35,860 nucleotides of DNA, from assembly GCA_902798615.1 (NCBI GenBank), contig CADBXL010000028.1:1-35860 (forward strand), in the 5' to 3' direction. The first letter of the stretch is position 1. Every line of letters starts with the position of its first letter. The translations under genes were made by a program, and so were the position numbers. The DNA is from an uncultured Bacteroidales bacterium. GTDB lineage: Bacteria; Bacteroidota; Bacteroidia; Bacteroidales; Bacteroidaceae. The notes under the pieces were generated by a model. That model did not search any database. It had not been told where the DNA came from and saw only the letters and a program-made list of their open reading frames with translations. Positions 15,515 through 23,872 of the stretch are shown piece by piece.

Positions 15515-16834
15515 TTACTTATTGAATAGCTCTGCAGAAAGATTCTGCAATGCACGCTTCTTGTCAGCCTCACGAATGAGGTATGAAATGTTGTAGTTTG
15601 AACCACCGTAAGAAATCATGCGTACTGGGATGTCACGCATAGCGTCGGTTGCGAGAGACTCGAAACCGAGGTTGTTCCACTCAAGGTCGCCTACAACACA
15701 GATGATACACATGTCCTGATCAACGGTCACGGTACCGTACTTCTTCAGCTCATCAACAATCTGTGGGAGATGAGTATCCTTGTCGATGCTTACGCTTACG
15801 CCAACCTCAGATGTTGTAATCATGTCGATTGGAGTAGAGTAGTTTTCAAATATCTCGAATACCTTGCGGAGGAAACCCGTAGCGAGGAGCATACGTGAAG
15901 ACTTGATCTTGATAGCTGTGATGTTATCTTTTGCAGCAACTGCCTTAATCTTTCCGCGGTTGAGCTGATTGTTGATAACAGTACCGTCAGCATCAGGATC
16001 CATTGTGTTCTTGATGCGAACAGGAATTCCTGCATACTTTGCTGGCTGTACGCAAGTTGGGTGCAGAATCTTAGCACCGAAGTAAGCAAGCTCAGCAGCC
16101 TCCTCGAAATGAAGCTGATGAACAGCCTCTGTCTTCTCTACGACACGTGGGTCGTTGTTGTGCATACCGTCGATGTCAGTCCAGATCTGGATTTCGTCAG
16201 CAAGCATTGCAGCACCGATGAGAGAAGCAGTATAGTCAGAACCACCACGCTGAAGGTTGTCAATCTCACCGTAAGCGTTGCGGCATACGAAGCCTTGAGT
16301 GATGTATATCTGATAGCCCTTGTTTGCCTGGAGCACCTTTGCAAGATTCTCCTTGATGAATGGAGCATCAGGTTCAGCGTTCTTGTCTGTACGCATGAAG
16401 TCGAGTGCATCGAGAAGGATAGCCTTTATTCCCTGCTCCTTGAGATAGTTCACAACCATGTTTGTGCTCATAACCTCACCCTGAGCAACGATGATTTTTT
16501 CTTCGAAGCTGGTGAAGATATCCTTGGTGAATGAGCGTAGGTACTGGAACTCCTTTGCAAGGAACTCGCGTGTCTTGTTGCGCATTTCCTCTGTTGAGTA
16601 GAGTTCTTCAATGTGCTGGAGGTATTTCTTTTCCAAGGTGTTGATAACCTCGTTAGCACCGTCTGGGTTCTTCTTGTAGAGGTAATCGCTTATCTCCACG
16701 AGTGAGTTTGTTGTGCCTGACATTGCAGAGAGCACAACGAATGTTGGTTCTCCTGACTTTGTAATAAGTGAGGCAACGCCCTTCATACGCTCTGGTGAGC
16801 CTACTGAAGTGCCTCCGAATTTCATTACTTTCAT
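15515..16834 (-). CDS. lysC: Aspartate kinase
   Basis: LysC phosphorylates aspartate, the first step toward lysine, threonine, methionine and diaminopimelate. The 439-aa product is monofunctional. It begins MKVMKFGGTSVGSPERM with the conserved KFGGTS motif, and has the SDYTASLIG and WTDIDGMHNNDPR catalytic segments. The last ~140 residues carry two ACT domains (ITAIKIKSSRML... and ...SVSIDKDTHLP), the site of feedback inhibition by lysine in related enzymes. No homoserine dehydrogenase domain follows. It is preceded by ftsE 24 nt upstream and followed by lysA. Confidence 0.96.
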   Translation of the reverse strand: MKVMKFGGTSVGSPERMKGVASLITKSGEPTFVVLSAMSGTTNSLVEISDYLYKKNPDGANEVINTLEKKYLQHIEELYSTEEMRNKTREFLAKEFQYLRSFTKDIFTSFEEKIIVAQGEVMSTNMVVNYLKEQGIKAILLDALDFMRTDKNAEPDAPFIKENLAKVLQANKGYQIYITQGFVCRNAYGEIDNLQRGGSDYTASLIGAAMLADEIQIWTDIDGMHNNDPRVVEKTEAVHQLHFEEAAELAYFGAKILHPTCVQPAKYAGIPVRIKNTMDPDADGTVINNQLNRGKIKAVAAKDNITAIKIKSSRMLLATGFLRKVFEIFENYSTPIDMITTSEVGVSVSIDKDTHLPQIVDELKKYGTVTVDQDMCIICVVGDLEWNNLGFESLATDAMRDIPVRMISYGGSNYNISYLIREADKKRALQNLSAELFNK

Positions 16835-16858
16835 AGTGTTATTCTTATTGAGTTTTAT

Positions 16859-17554
16859 TTATTCTTCTTGAAATTGGCGGTATTGAGCTGTGATATCCTC
16901 AAGTTTTCCCTCGCCACACTGATACACGATGCCCGGATATTTGTCGAGCATCGGCAGGTTGTGGGTAGTCATCACCACGGCAGTACCCGTAGCGGTGATG
17001 TCCTTGAGCAGAGCCACAATGTTATCGGCAGTCTCAGGGTCGAGGTTGCCTGTCGGCTCGTCGGCGAGGATAACCTTCGGATTGTTCAGAAGCGAACGTG
17101 CTATGGCTATACGCTGCTGTTCGCCACCAGAGAGCTGGTAAGGCATCTTATCGCGTGCAGCTTCCATACCTACGCTTTGGAGTACTTCCTCTATGCGTGC
17201 AGGGATATCTTCCTTGTCCCAACCTGTTGCACGAAGCACGAACTCAAGGTTCTTGCTTACTGAACGGTCGGTGAGGAGTTGGAAGTTCTGGAATATGATG
17301 CCAAGTTCACGACGAAGGGCTGGAACTTCCTTTCTGCGAATGGTCATCATGTCACGCCCAAGCACCTCTGCCTTTTCTGCCTCCTCAATATCGAGTTCGG
17401 CATAAAAGGTGCGAAGAAGTGAACTCTTTCCTGAGCCTACCTTACCTATTATATATATAAACTCTCCCTCGTTAACGTTGAAGTCGATACCATTAAGTAC
17501 CGCATCATCGTCCTGATGGAAGACGCTTACATTCTTATATTCAATTAACGCCAT
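16859..17554 (-). CDS. ftsE: Cell division ATP-binding protein FtsE
   Basis: This is a 231-aa ABC ATPase with Walker A GKVGSGKS (37-44), Q-loop FQNFQLL (88-94), signature LSGGEQQR (141-148), Walker B VILADEP (161-167) and H-loop TTHN. The [13 protein letters not shown] stretch and overall length fit FtsE, which with membrane partner FtsX controls peptidoglycan hydrolases at the septum. No ftsX is adjacent; the gene lies between hisE and lysC. LolD-type ABC ATPases are close relatives, so the name is likely but not certain. Confidence 0.85.
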   Translation of the reverse strand: MALIEYKNVSVFHQDDDAVLNGIDFNVNEGEFIYIIGKVGSGKSSLLRTFYAELDIEEAEKAEVLGRDMMTIRRKEVPALRRELGIIFQNFQLLTDRSVSKNLEFVLRATGWDKEDIPARIEEVLQSVGMEAARDKMPYQLSGGEQQRIAIARSLLNNPKVILADEPTGNLDPETADNIVALLKDITATGTAVVMTTHNLPMLDKYPGIVYQCGEGKLEDITAQYRQFQEE

Positions 17555-17556
17555 AT

Positions 17557-17604
17557 TTAACGCTTTACTCTTTACTCTTTCTACTTTACACCTTACTCTT
17601 TATT
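17557..17604. repeat. Low-complexity tract between hisE and ftsE
   Basis: Repeated GTAAAGAGTAAAG-like units on the minus strand fill the whole 57-nt hisE-ftsE junction. The same kind of tract occurs in the ABC ATPase gene at 5256-5297 and downstream of purC. Confidence 0.6.
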
Positions 17605-17611
17605 CAGAGTC

Positions 17612-17926
17612 TTAGTGCTTATGCCAGTTTGGATCATGACGTACAGCAAGTTCGCGAGCGAGATCCTCGATGCGGAGTCCCTTGCTTGTAAGGAGTACGA
17701 TGAGGTGGTAGAGCATGTCTGAACCTTCGTAGATAAGACGGTCGTTAGTGCCGTTAGTTGCTTCGATAACAAGTTCAAGCGCCTCTTCACCTACCTTTTG
17801 AGCCATACGGTTAAGACCGTCTTTGAACAGACTTGTTGTGTAAGAGCCCTCTGGCATCTCTTCGTGACGCTTCTCAATGAAGTCCTGCAGTTCCGTAAGG
17901 AACAAGAGTGGATTCTTTTCTTCCAT
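17612..17926 (-). CDS. hisE: Phosphoribosyl-ATP pyrophosphatase
   Basis: HisE removes pyrophosphate from phosphoribosyl-ATP, step 2 of histidine synthesis. The 104-aa all-alpha MazG-like protein shows LTELQDFIEKRHEEMPEGSYT, QKVGEEALELVIEA (the metal-binding EExxE pattern) and LIYEGSDMLYHLIVLL. In many Bacteroidetes and enterobacteria hisE is fused to hisI as hisIE; here they are separate genes 63 nt apart. Confidence 0.95.
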   Translation of the reverse strand: MEEKNPLLFLTELQDFIEKRHEEMPEGSYTTSLFKDGLNRMAQKVGEEALELVIEATNGTNDRLIYEGSDMLYHLIVLLTSKGLRIEDLARELAVRHDPNWHKH

Positions 17927-17989
17927 GTTTTTATTTCGTTTTTATTTTGAATTACAAATTGAATTTTCTATTATCAGTTCAAGCAAGTT

Positions 17990-18301
17990 CTACTTGTTTT
18001 CCTCTCCCCAGCATGTATCCGTACCAGTATGGCATGTAGGACCGTGAGGATGCACCTTTACGAGCAATGTGTCGTTGTCGCAATCCACCTTGATATCAAC
18101 AAGGTCAAGGAAATTACCACTTGTCTCACCTTTTGTCCAGAGACACTTGCGACCACGACTCCAGAATGTCACCTTCTTTGTCTCGAGGGTCTTTGCGAGA
18201 GATTCCTCGTTCATATAACCAAGCATCAGCACGTTCTTGGTAACAGCATCCTGAATGATGGCTGGTACTAGACCGCCACCTTTTTCAAAATCAACTTTCA
18301 T
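17990..18301 (-). CDS. hisI: Phosphoribosyl-AMP cyclohydrolase
   Basis: HisI opens the adenine ring of phosphoribosyl-AMP, step 3 of histidine synthesis. The 103-aa protein carries the metal-binding DCDNDT motif and the Cys/His zinc ligands of [13 protein letters not shown], with [17 protein letters not shown] and [20 protein letters not shown] before them. Its length is that of a free-standing enzyme. Confidence 0.96.
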   Translation of the reverse strand: MKVDFEKGGGLVPAIIQDAVTKNVLMLGYMNEESLAKTLETKKVTFWSRGRKCLWTKGETSGNFLDLVDIKVDCDNDTLLVKVHPHGPTCHTGTDTCWGEENK

Positions 18302-18316
18302 ATTTCTTTTTATAGT

Positions 18317-19072
18317 TTATTTTCTAATCTTGATACCCTCACCGATAAGGTACTCCTTGAGGTCGGGAATTGGAATTTCACCGAAATGGAATACACTTGC
18401 AGCAAGAGCAGCATCTGCCTTACCTACAACGAAGGCGTCCCTGAAATGTTCACGGCATCCGGCACCGCCACTTGCGATTACAGGAATAGGGAGTGCATCG
18501 GCGAGCATTGCGAGTGCTTCGTTTGCAAAGCCCTGTTTTACTCCATCGTGATCCATAGAGGTGAAGAGAATCTCACCTGCACCACGGTCTGCTACTTCCT
18601 TTGCCCAGTCGAGCAGAGTGCGTTCTACGCGGATTCGCCCACCATTTACATAGCAATGCCATCCGTCCTCGTCGTTGCGTGCATCTATTGCACATACACA
18701 AACCTGTGAACCGAAACGTGATGTTATCTCGTCAATGAACTCTGGACGACGGAGAGCAGCACTATTAACGCTCACCTTATCTGCTCCGGCGCTGAGCATA
18801 CGATCCACATCCTCAAGTGCATTGATTCCACCACCTACGGTGAATGGTATATCTATCTCTCTGGCAACACGCGTCACCATGTCGGTGAATGTCTTACGAC
18901 CTTCATGTGATGCTGTGATGTCGAGATATACCAATTCATCGGCACCTGCATCGCTATAAGCACGACCGAGTTCCACTGGGTCGCCGGCAGAACGGAGATT
19001 TACGAAGTTAGTGCCCTTTACTGTCTCTCCGTTTTTTACGTCAAGACAAGGTATTATTCTTTTTGCTAACAT
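18317..19072 (-). CDS. hisF: Imidazole glycerol phosphate synthase, cyclase subunit
   Basis: HisF is the (beta/alpha)8-barrel cyclase subunit that with HisH makes imidazole glycerol phosphate and AICAR. The 251-aa product has the catalytic Asp11 in [10 protein letters not shown] and the second catalytic Asp in [10 protein letters not shown], with VGGGI and ASGGAG phosphate-binding loops. Its start codon lies inside hisA (7-nt overlap), so translation of the two is probably coupled. Confidence 0.98.
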   Translation of the reverse strand: MLAKRIIPCLDVKNGETVKGTNFVNLRSAGDPVELGRAYSDAGADELVYLDITASHEGRKTFTDMVTRVAREIDIPFTVGGGINALEDVDRMLSAGADKVSVNSAALRRPEFIDEITSRFGSQVCVCAIDARNDEDGWHCYVNGGRIRVERTLLDWAKEVADRGAGEILFTSMDHDGVKQGFANEALAMLADALPIPVIASGGAGCREHFRDAFVVGKADAALAASVFHFGEIPIPDLKEYLIGEGIKIRK

Positions 19073-19779
19073 ATCAGTCCTTCCACCTTGATTTTACCTT
19101 CATAATAAGCCTTGCCGAACACAACGGCAGGGATGCCTGCTGCTTCAAGTGCCTTGATATCCTCGTTGCATGACACACCGCCTGATGCTATGAGATGCAT
19201 TTCTGGATAAGCTGCCATAAGCTGTTTGTAAAGTTCGATAGCAGGACCAGCAAGAGTTCCGTCCTTTGAGATTTCCGTGCAGAGCACATTTTTTATTCCG
19301 TGGTCGATGTATGTCTTTAGAAATGGCAGAAGGTCCTCGCTTGAGTCTTCTTTCCATCCGTTGATGCTTATCTTGCCATTACGTACATCAGCACCGAGTA
19401 TGATGCGTTCTGCCCCGAAGGTCTTGAGCCATTCTATGCACAGTTCTGGATGTGTAACGGCAACAGAGCCTACTGTAACCATACTTGCACCTGCATCGAA
19501 TGCCTTGCGAATATCCTCTTCTGTTTTGATGCCACCGCCGAAATCCACGGTGAGACTTGTTGCTGACGTAACGGCACGGAGAACGGCATCATTCACTATG
19601 TGCTTGCTCTTTGCACCGTCGAGGTCAACGATATGAAGGCGCTTGAAACCGAGAGCCTCAAACTCCTTTGCCTGAGCTACCGGGTCTTCGTTATATATTT
19701 TCTTGCTGTCATAGTCGCCTTTTGTCAGACGTACACACTTGCCGTCTATAAGGTCTATGGCTGGAATGAGTTCAATCAT
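19066..19779 (-). CDS. hisA: Phosphoribosylformimino-AICAR ribotide isomerase
   Basis: HisA isomerises ProFAR to PRFAR, step 4 of histidine synthesis. The 237-aa barrel has Asp9 in [15 protein letters not shown] and the second catalytic Asp in [16 protein letters not shown], with [12 protein letters not shown] and IASGGVS phosphate-binding loops. It follows hisH and overlaps hisF. Confidence 0.98.
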   Translation of the reverse strand: MIELIPAIDLIDGKCVRLTKGDYDSKKIYNEDPVAQAKEFEALGFKRLHIVDLDGAKSKHIVNDAVLRAVTSATSLTVDFGGGIKTEEDIRKAFDAGASMVTVGSVAVTHPELCIEWLKTFGAERIILGADVRNGKISINGWKEDSSEDLLPFLKTYIDHGIKNVLCTEISKDGTLAGPAIELYKQLMAAYPEMHLIASGGVSCNEDIKALEAAGIPAVVFGKAYYEGKIKVEGLIC

Positions 19780-19818
19780 TATACTTACAATTTACGATGT
19801 ACAGCTATTATGTACAAA

Positions 19819-20415
19819 TTATGAATTCAAATTAATGAAGTTCTCAAGAATCTTACGTCCTACCTTTCCGCTCTTCTCTGGATGGAACTGCATTGCAAAG
19901 AAATTATCCTTCTGCAAAGAGGCAGAGTAGGGGAGGATGTAGTCGGATGTTGCAGCGGTGAAATCGCACAATTCGCAGTAGTATGAGTGTACGAAATAAA
20001 CATAGTCGTTCTCGTTGAGTCCCTTGAAAAGTGGAGATTTCAGGTCGTGTATTGCATTCCAACCCATTGCAGGAACCTTCTGCTCATGGCTGGTAGGTTG
20101 GAAACGACGCACGTTTACTGGAAAAATTCCTATGCAGTCGGTATCACCTTCCTCTGAGTGCTGGCAAAGAAGCTGCTGTCCGATGCATATACCGAGAACT
20201 GGTTGCTTGAGATCTGCGATTACTTTGTCGAGATTATGCTCGCGCAGATATTCCATTGCTGTTCTTGCATGTCCCTGTCCCGGGAATATCACTCGGTCGG
20301 AGGAGGCTATCTCCACAGGGTCGTCTGTCCAGAGTGGCTCAATGCCGAGTCTTTTCACGGAATTGATGACCGAGAAAATGTTACCTGCGTTGTATTTTAC
20401 TATTGAAACTTTCAT
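19819..20415 (-). CDS. hisH: Imidazole glycerol phosphate synthase, glutamine amidotransferase subunit
   Basis: HisH supplies ammonia from glutamine to HisF. The 198-aa class I amidotransferase has Cys77 in LGICIGQQLL and the His178/Glu180 pair in MQFHPEKSG, completing the Cys-His-Glu triad, plus the FPGQGHA oxyanion segment. It is the first gene of the histidine series H-A-F-I-E. The early genes (hisG, D, C, B) are not in the window. A promoter-like box lies 41-48 nt upstream. Confidence 0.97.
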   Translation of the reverse strand: MKVSIVKYNAGNIFSVINSVKRLGIEPLWTDDPVEIASSDRVIFPGQGHARTAMEYLREHNLDKVIADLKQPVLGICIGQQLLCQHSEEGDTDCIGIFPVNVRRFQPTSHEQKVPAMGWNAIHDLKSPLFKGLNENDYVYFVHSYYCELCDFTAATSDYILPYSASLQKDNFFAMQFHPEKSGKVGRKILENFINLNS

Positions 20416-20455
20416 TAATTATCTTGTTATCTTCCATTTTATATTTATTAAGGTG

Positions 20456-20463
20456 CAAAGTTA
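20456..20463 (-). promoter_or_regulatory. -7 promoter box for histidine/lysine gene series
   Basis: On the minus strand it reads TAACTTTG followed by C. A TTG that could serve as the -33 box is at 20482-20484, 18 nt further up. This is the only clear promoter for the minus-strand series from hisH to the glycosyltransferases. Confidence 0.6.
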
Positions 20464-20579
20464 CTAAAAAAGTTTCATAAACAAGTATAAAAGTCAGATT
20501 TTCTATATTCAACTACCAATATTTTAGATGTTTAGAGAAAAAAATACTTAAAAAATTTCCGAATGACAAGAAAATGTTG

Positions 20580-20587
20580 TAACTTTG
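20580..20587 (+). promoter_or_regulatory. -7 promoter box for HU gene
   Basis: TAACTTTG followed by C, with TTTC at 20556-20559 at the correct 20-nt distance for a -33 box. It gives a leader of about 45 nt before the HU start codon. Confidence 0.65.
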
Positions 20588-20632
20588 CATCGCAATTTTT
20601 GAAATATCATAATTTAATCATTATAATAAAAA

Positions 20633-20929
20633 ATGACAAAAGCAGATATCATTAACGAAATCACAAACAACACAGGTCTCCAGAAAAGAGACGTTGCTGC
20701 TGTTGTAGAATCATTCATGGAGTGTGTAAAGGATTCTATGTGTAATAAGGAGAATGTTTATCTTCGTGGTTTCGGTACATTCCAGGTGAAGCATCGCGCA
20801 GAGAAGACTGCTCGTAATATTTCTCAGAAAACTACTCTCATCATCGCACCTCACGATTTCCCAGGTTTCAAGCCTGCCAAGAGCTTCGTGCAGCGCATGA
20901 AGGGTGAAGAGGTTACTGCTGAGGATTAA
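20633..20929 (+). CDS. HU family DNA-binding protein
   Basis: This is a 98-aa nucleoid protein of the HU/IHF fold: helical dimer part MTKADIINEITNNTGLQKRDV (1-21), then VYLRGFGTFQVKHRAEKTARN with the GFGTF turn and the basic DNA-binding arm, and FKPAKSFVQRM at the end. It bends DNA and organises the nucleoid. It is the first of three plus-strand genes, followed by the 29-aa basic protein and rng, a common Bacteroidetes order. Confidence 0.95.
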   Translation: MTKADIINEITNNTGLQKRDVAAVVESFMECVKDSMCNKENVYLRGFGTFQVKHRAEKTARNISQKTTLIIAPHDFPGFKPAKSFVQRMKGEEVTAED

Positions 20930-21012
20930 TACTAATTCAGAGTGTATAGTTTTAGTCGCTAAACACTAAAACTTAGACAAAGTAAAATTATATAATATAA
21001 AATAATATCATT

Positions 21013-21102
21013 ATGCCTAACGGAAAAAAGAAGAAGGGCCACAAGATGGCTACTCACAAGCGTAAGAAGAGACTGCGCAAGAATCGTCATAAGAGCAAGT
21101 AA
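21013..21102 (+). CDS. 29-aa basic ribosomal-type protein (AURKAIP1/COX24-like)
   Basis: The ORF encodes 29 residues, starting MPNGKKKKGHKMATHKRKK and ending RLRKNRHKSK, about two-thirds Lys, Arg and His. It fits the short Bacteroidetes AURKAIP1/COX24-domain proteins, which resemble the small ribosomal protein bS22 of mycobacteria and are expected to sit in the 30S subunit. It lies between HU and rng in a stretch that would otherwise be a gap. The family match is from memory of the KRKKRLRKNRHK pattern. A GC-rich hairpin follows at 21143-21182. Confidence 0.8.
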   Translation: MPNGKKKKGHKMATHKRKKRLRKNRHKSK

Positions 21103-21142
21103 GCTCTGACGTGTGCCTGTAGCGTTCTGTTATCAGGCAGAA

Positions 21143-21182
21143 TAGGGCGTGCCATCATATTGACTATGCTGTGCACGCCCTA
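21143..21182 (+). terminator. Hairpin between small basic gene and rng
   Basis: TAGGGCGTG (21143-21151) and CACGCCCTA (21174-21182) form a 9-bp stem with a ~22-nt loop. Only a weak T-run follows, so it could be an attenuator or processing site rather than a full terminator. Confidence 0.45.
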
Positions 21183-21236
21183 ATTTCCATTTTCTGTGAG
21201 GAGAGTGCAATTAAACTTAAACTCGTAATTTCGAAA

Positions 21237-22814
21237 ATGACAAGCGAAGTAATAATTGACGTTAAGGAGAAAGAGATCAGTATTGCACTATTGGAGGACA
21301 AGGATCTGGTGGAATACCAGACGGAACCCCGGTCGGCATCCTTTAGTGTCGGCAATGTATATGTAGCTAAAGTCCGTAAGATTATGCCTGGTCTTAACGC
21401 CTGCTTCGTCGATGTCGGTTTCGAGAAAGACGCATTCCTGCACTATCTTGACATGGGGCAGCACTTCAATTCGTATGCCAAGTATATCAAGCAGGTGAAT
21501 AGCGATCATCAGCACCTCATGCCGTTTGAGAAGGCTCAGCGTATGCCTGACTTGGAAAAGGATGGCTCTGTGGCACAGGCTCTTACCGTAGGACAGGAAG
21601 TCCTCGTACAGATTGTCAAGGAGCCGATCTCAACCAAGGGTCCCCGACTGACTGGTGAGATATCCTTTGCCGGTCGATACCTTGTCCTTATGCCATTCGG
21701 CTCTAAGGTGGCTGTATCCTCAAAGATTAAGAGTGCCGAGGAACGTGCGCGACTAAAGCAACTTGTTCAGACCCTCCGCCCACAGAACTGCGGTATAATT
21801 GTTCGTACCGTTGCAGAAGGTCTTCGTGTTGAGGAACTTGAGAATGAGATAAAGGTTCTTTACAAACGTTGGATGGATGCTGTTGCCAAGATGCAACGCA
21901 CTACAAAGCGTCCTATGCTTATCTATGAAGAGACAAGCCGAAGCGTAGCTTTGCTTCGTGATCTCTTCAACCCTACTTACGAGAATATCTACGTCAACGA
22001 TGAGGATGTTTATAATGAGGTGCGTGAATATGTCTCCCTCATAGCTCCCGACAAGGTTGGTATTGTAAAGCAATATACTGGTAAGGTGCCAATCTTCGAT
22101 AATTTCAATGTCACTCGTCAGTTGAAGTCTGGTTTTGGTAAGACCGTAAACTATGCTCATGGTGCTTATCTCATCATTGAGCATACCGAGGCTATGCACG
22201 TTGTTGATGTCAATAGCGGTAATCGTGCTCGTGGCGTTAATGGTCAGGAAGCAAATGCCCTTGATGTGAATCTTGGTGCTGCCGATGAACTTGCCCGTCA
22301 GCTTCGTCTGCGTGATATGGGCGGTATCATTATCGTTGACTTCATTGATATGAATCTTGCTGAGGATCGTCAGTTGCTCTATGAGCGAATGTGCAAGAAT
22401 ATGCAGAAGGACAGGGCTCGTCATAACATCCTGCCTCTGTCTAAGTTCGGTCTTATGCAGATTACCCGTCAGCGTGTTCGTCCGGCTATGGATGTGACTG
22501 TTGAGGAAGTGTGCCCTACTTGTCAGGGAACAGGTACAATCAAGTCAAGTATGCTCTTTACCGAGGTGCTTGAAAATAAGATTGCAACTCTCGTCAACAA
22601 GGTGGGTGTCAATAAGTTCACTCTCTATGTTCATCCATACGTAGAGGCTTACATCACAAAAGGACTTATCTCCATCAAACGTAAGTGGCAGATGAAATAC
22701 GGACTTGGCGTCAGCGTCATTCCTTCTCAGAAACTCGCAATGCTCCAGTACGAGTTCTACGATAGCGAAGGTCAGTTCATAGATATGAAAGACGAGACAG
22801 ATTCAAATATCTAA
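21237..22814 (+). CDS. rng: Ribonuclease E/G family (RNase G)
   Basis: The preferred start is the ATG at 21237 (MTSEVIIDVKEKEISIALLE, 525 aa); 22 in-frame codons upstream lie in the hairpin region and look unconserved. The order of parts is RNase-H-like start, S1 domain (SFSVGNVYVAKVRKIMPGLNACFVDVG, about 36-62 onward), and the catalytic core with the two Asp motifs VVDVNSGN and IIVDFIDMN. The zinc-link CPTCQGTG (a Cys-x-x-Cys) joins the dimer. It cuts single-stranded AU-rich RNA and matures 16S rRNA in E. coli. Length fits RNase G without the RNase E scaffold. Confidence 0.95.
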   Translation: MTSEVIIDVKEKEISIALLEDKDLVEYQTEPRSASFSVGNVYVAKVRKIMPGLNACFVDVGFEKDAFLHYLDMGQHFNSYAKYIKQVNSDHQHLMPFEKAQRMPDLEKDGSVAQALTVGQEVLVQIVKEPISTKGPRLTGEISFAGRYLVLMPFGSKVAVSSKIKSAEERARLKQLVQTLRPQNCGIIVRTVAEGLRVEELENEIKVLYKRWMDAVAKMQRTTKRPMLIYEETSRSVALLRDLFNPTYENIYVNDEDVYNEVREYVSLIAPDKVGIVKQYTGKVPIFDNFNVTRQLKSGFGKTVNYAHGAYLIIEHTEAMHVVDVNSGNRARGVNGQEANALDVNLGAADELARQLRLRDMGGIIIVDFIDMNLAEDRQLLYERMCKNMQKDRARHNILPLSKFGLMQITRQRVRPAMDVTVEEVCPTCQGTGTIKSSMLFTEVLENKIATLVNKVGVNKFTLYVHPYVEAYITKGLISIKRKWQMKYGLGVSVIPSQKLAMLQYEFYDSEGQFIDMKDETDSNI

Positions 22815-22833
22815 AGCTGATTAGACTTTTCGA

Positions 22834-22877
22834 AAAAAAAGAGGATGATGTATTGAAATGATACGTCATCCTTTTTT
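22834..22877. terminator. Bidirectional terminator between rng and GNAT gene
   Basis: AGGATGATGTAT (22842-22853) and ATACGTCATCCT (22861-22872) form a 12-bp stem with one wobble pair, bordered by an A8 run on the left and a T6 run on the right. It serves both convergent genes. Confidence 0.9.
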
Positions 22878-22893
22878 GATTATTGATTGGTAT

Positions 22894-23325
22894 TTATAAT
22901 TCTTTTTCCATTCTATAACAGGTAAACGTATCTCCGATAATCTTTTGGGAATAGTCAGGCACATAGCCCATTGTCTCGTAGAAATGAACTTTGTTATCTC
23001 GACTTTCAACTATGGCGGTGTGATATCCAAGTTCTTTTGCCCATTTCTCTGCTTCCTTGACAACGAGAGTGCCAAGTCCTTGAAGACGATATTCTGGAAG
23101 AACGACAATACGCCCAAGCATAACTTGCTCGTCGTTTATTGCATACAAACGACAAGTGGCTATAGGTAAGTAGTTGTCAATCACAACGATGTACTTTGTC
23201 TCGGGCGTGTCATGCTCGTCAAATTCCACGTTGAGAGGAATCTGGTGTTTCCGTGCCATAGCCTGAATGCGAACATAATATGCTCCTGCCTGTTCTGCCG
23301 TCTTTGTTGCTCTTATTATCTCCAT
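22894..23325 (-). CDS. GNAT family N-acetyltransferase
   Basis: This is a 143-aa acetyltransferase of the GCN5-related fold. Motif A is MLGRIVVLPEYRLQGLGTLV (about 69-88) with the RLQGLG acetyl-CoA pyrophosphate loop. Motif B follows at the HFYETMGYVP segment. The substrate cannot be predicted. The gene is monocistronic, with a well-formed promoter at 23351-23382 and a shared terminator. Confidence 0.9.
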   Translation of the reverse strand: MEIIRATKTAEQAGAYYVRIQAMARKHQIPLNVEFDEHDTPETKYIVVIDNYLPIATCRLYAINDEQVMLGRIVVLPEYRLQGLGTLVVKEAEKWAKELGYHTAIVESRDNKVHFYETMGYVPDYSQKIIGDTFTCYRMEKEL

Positions 23326-23350
23326 AAGTGGGTTTTCTTATTTTTGAGCG

Positions 23351-23382
23351 CAAAAGTAAACAAAAAATCCTACACGACCAAA
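23351..23382 (-). promoter_or_regulatory. Promoter of GNAT gene
   Basis: On the minus strand TTTG (23379-23382) and TACTTTTG (23351-23358) are separated by 20 nt, matching the Bacteroidetes -33/-7 consensus. It gives a leader of about 25 nt. Confidence 0.75.
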
Positions 23383-23409
23383 GAAATCAATAGAAAAGTA
23401 AAGGATAAG

Positions 23410-23511
23410 TCCGTTGTAAATTCGTTATGACTCCGCTCTGCCAAGGAACCAAACTCGATGAACCTCCGCTATAATAGCGAACAAAGAGCGAACCTTCATC
23501 GAGTTTGGTTC
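23410..23511. repeat. Composite 11-bp tandem and ACCAAACTCG hairpin, copy 1
   Basis: Degenerate 11-bp units (TCCGTTGTAAA, TTCGTTATGAC, TCCGCTCTGCC) are followed by a perfect 17-bp inverted repeat GAACCAAACTCGATGAA (23446-23462) and TTCATCGAGTTTGGTTC (23495-23511). The same arrangement occurs at 26736-26852. No gene lies in 23326-23872; it holds two divergent promoters, this element and the leader of the first BspA gene. Confidence 0.85.
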
Positions 23512-23583
23512 GGATGAAAAAAGGAGAAACAGCAAATGAATTGCAATTTTTTGATGAATTATGTGAATGTTTTGTTGTAAAAA

Positions 23584-23615
23584 TTTGCGGAATATAAAAA
23601 TATTTACTACTTTTG
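23584..23615 (+). promoter_or_regulatory. Promoter of BspA-like gene pair
   Basis: TTTG at 23584-23587 and TACTTTTG at 23608-23615 are separated by 20 nt, matching the Bacteroidetes consensus. The start codon is at 23873, so the mRNA would have a leader of about 250 nt. Confidence 0.75.
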
Positions 23616-23872
23616 CAAACGATTGTTGATTGTTCGTTTCCGATTATTCGTTGGAAAGAGATGACAATAGTAAGACGAAGAAAACTCGCTACTATCCTTA
23701 ACTAAGAAAAATGGCGGATTTTGAATGTTGAAGAATAAAGATCGATTTTATATTTATTGGATTTCATAGATCTGTAGGTTGCAAGGCTCAATGTCGTATG
23801 CACATAGTCTTACGCTCTGTAAGTCTTTGATAATTCCTTTTATATGTTCTATTAATAAAAACAATAGTAACG

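Noticed and set aside
15423-16834. Lysine riboswitch upstream of lysA or lysC
   Set aside because: No leader of sufficient length or recognisable structure; the lysC-lysA junction holds only a simple hairpin.
21753-22424. 223-codon open frame antisense to rng
   Set aside because: It lies wholly within the well-supported rng gene and its product has no recognisable domain; it reflects codon bias of the real gene.
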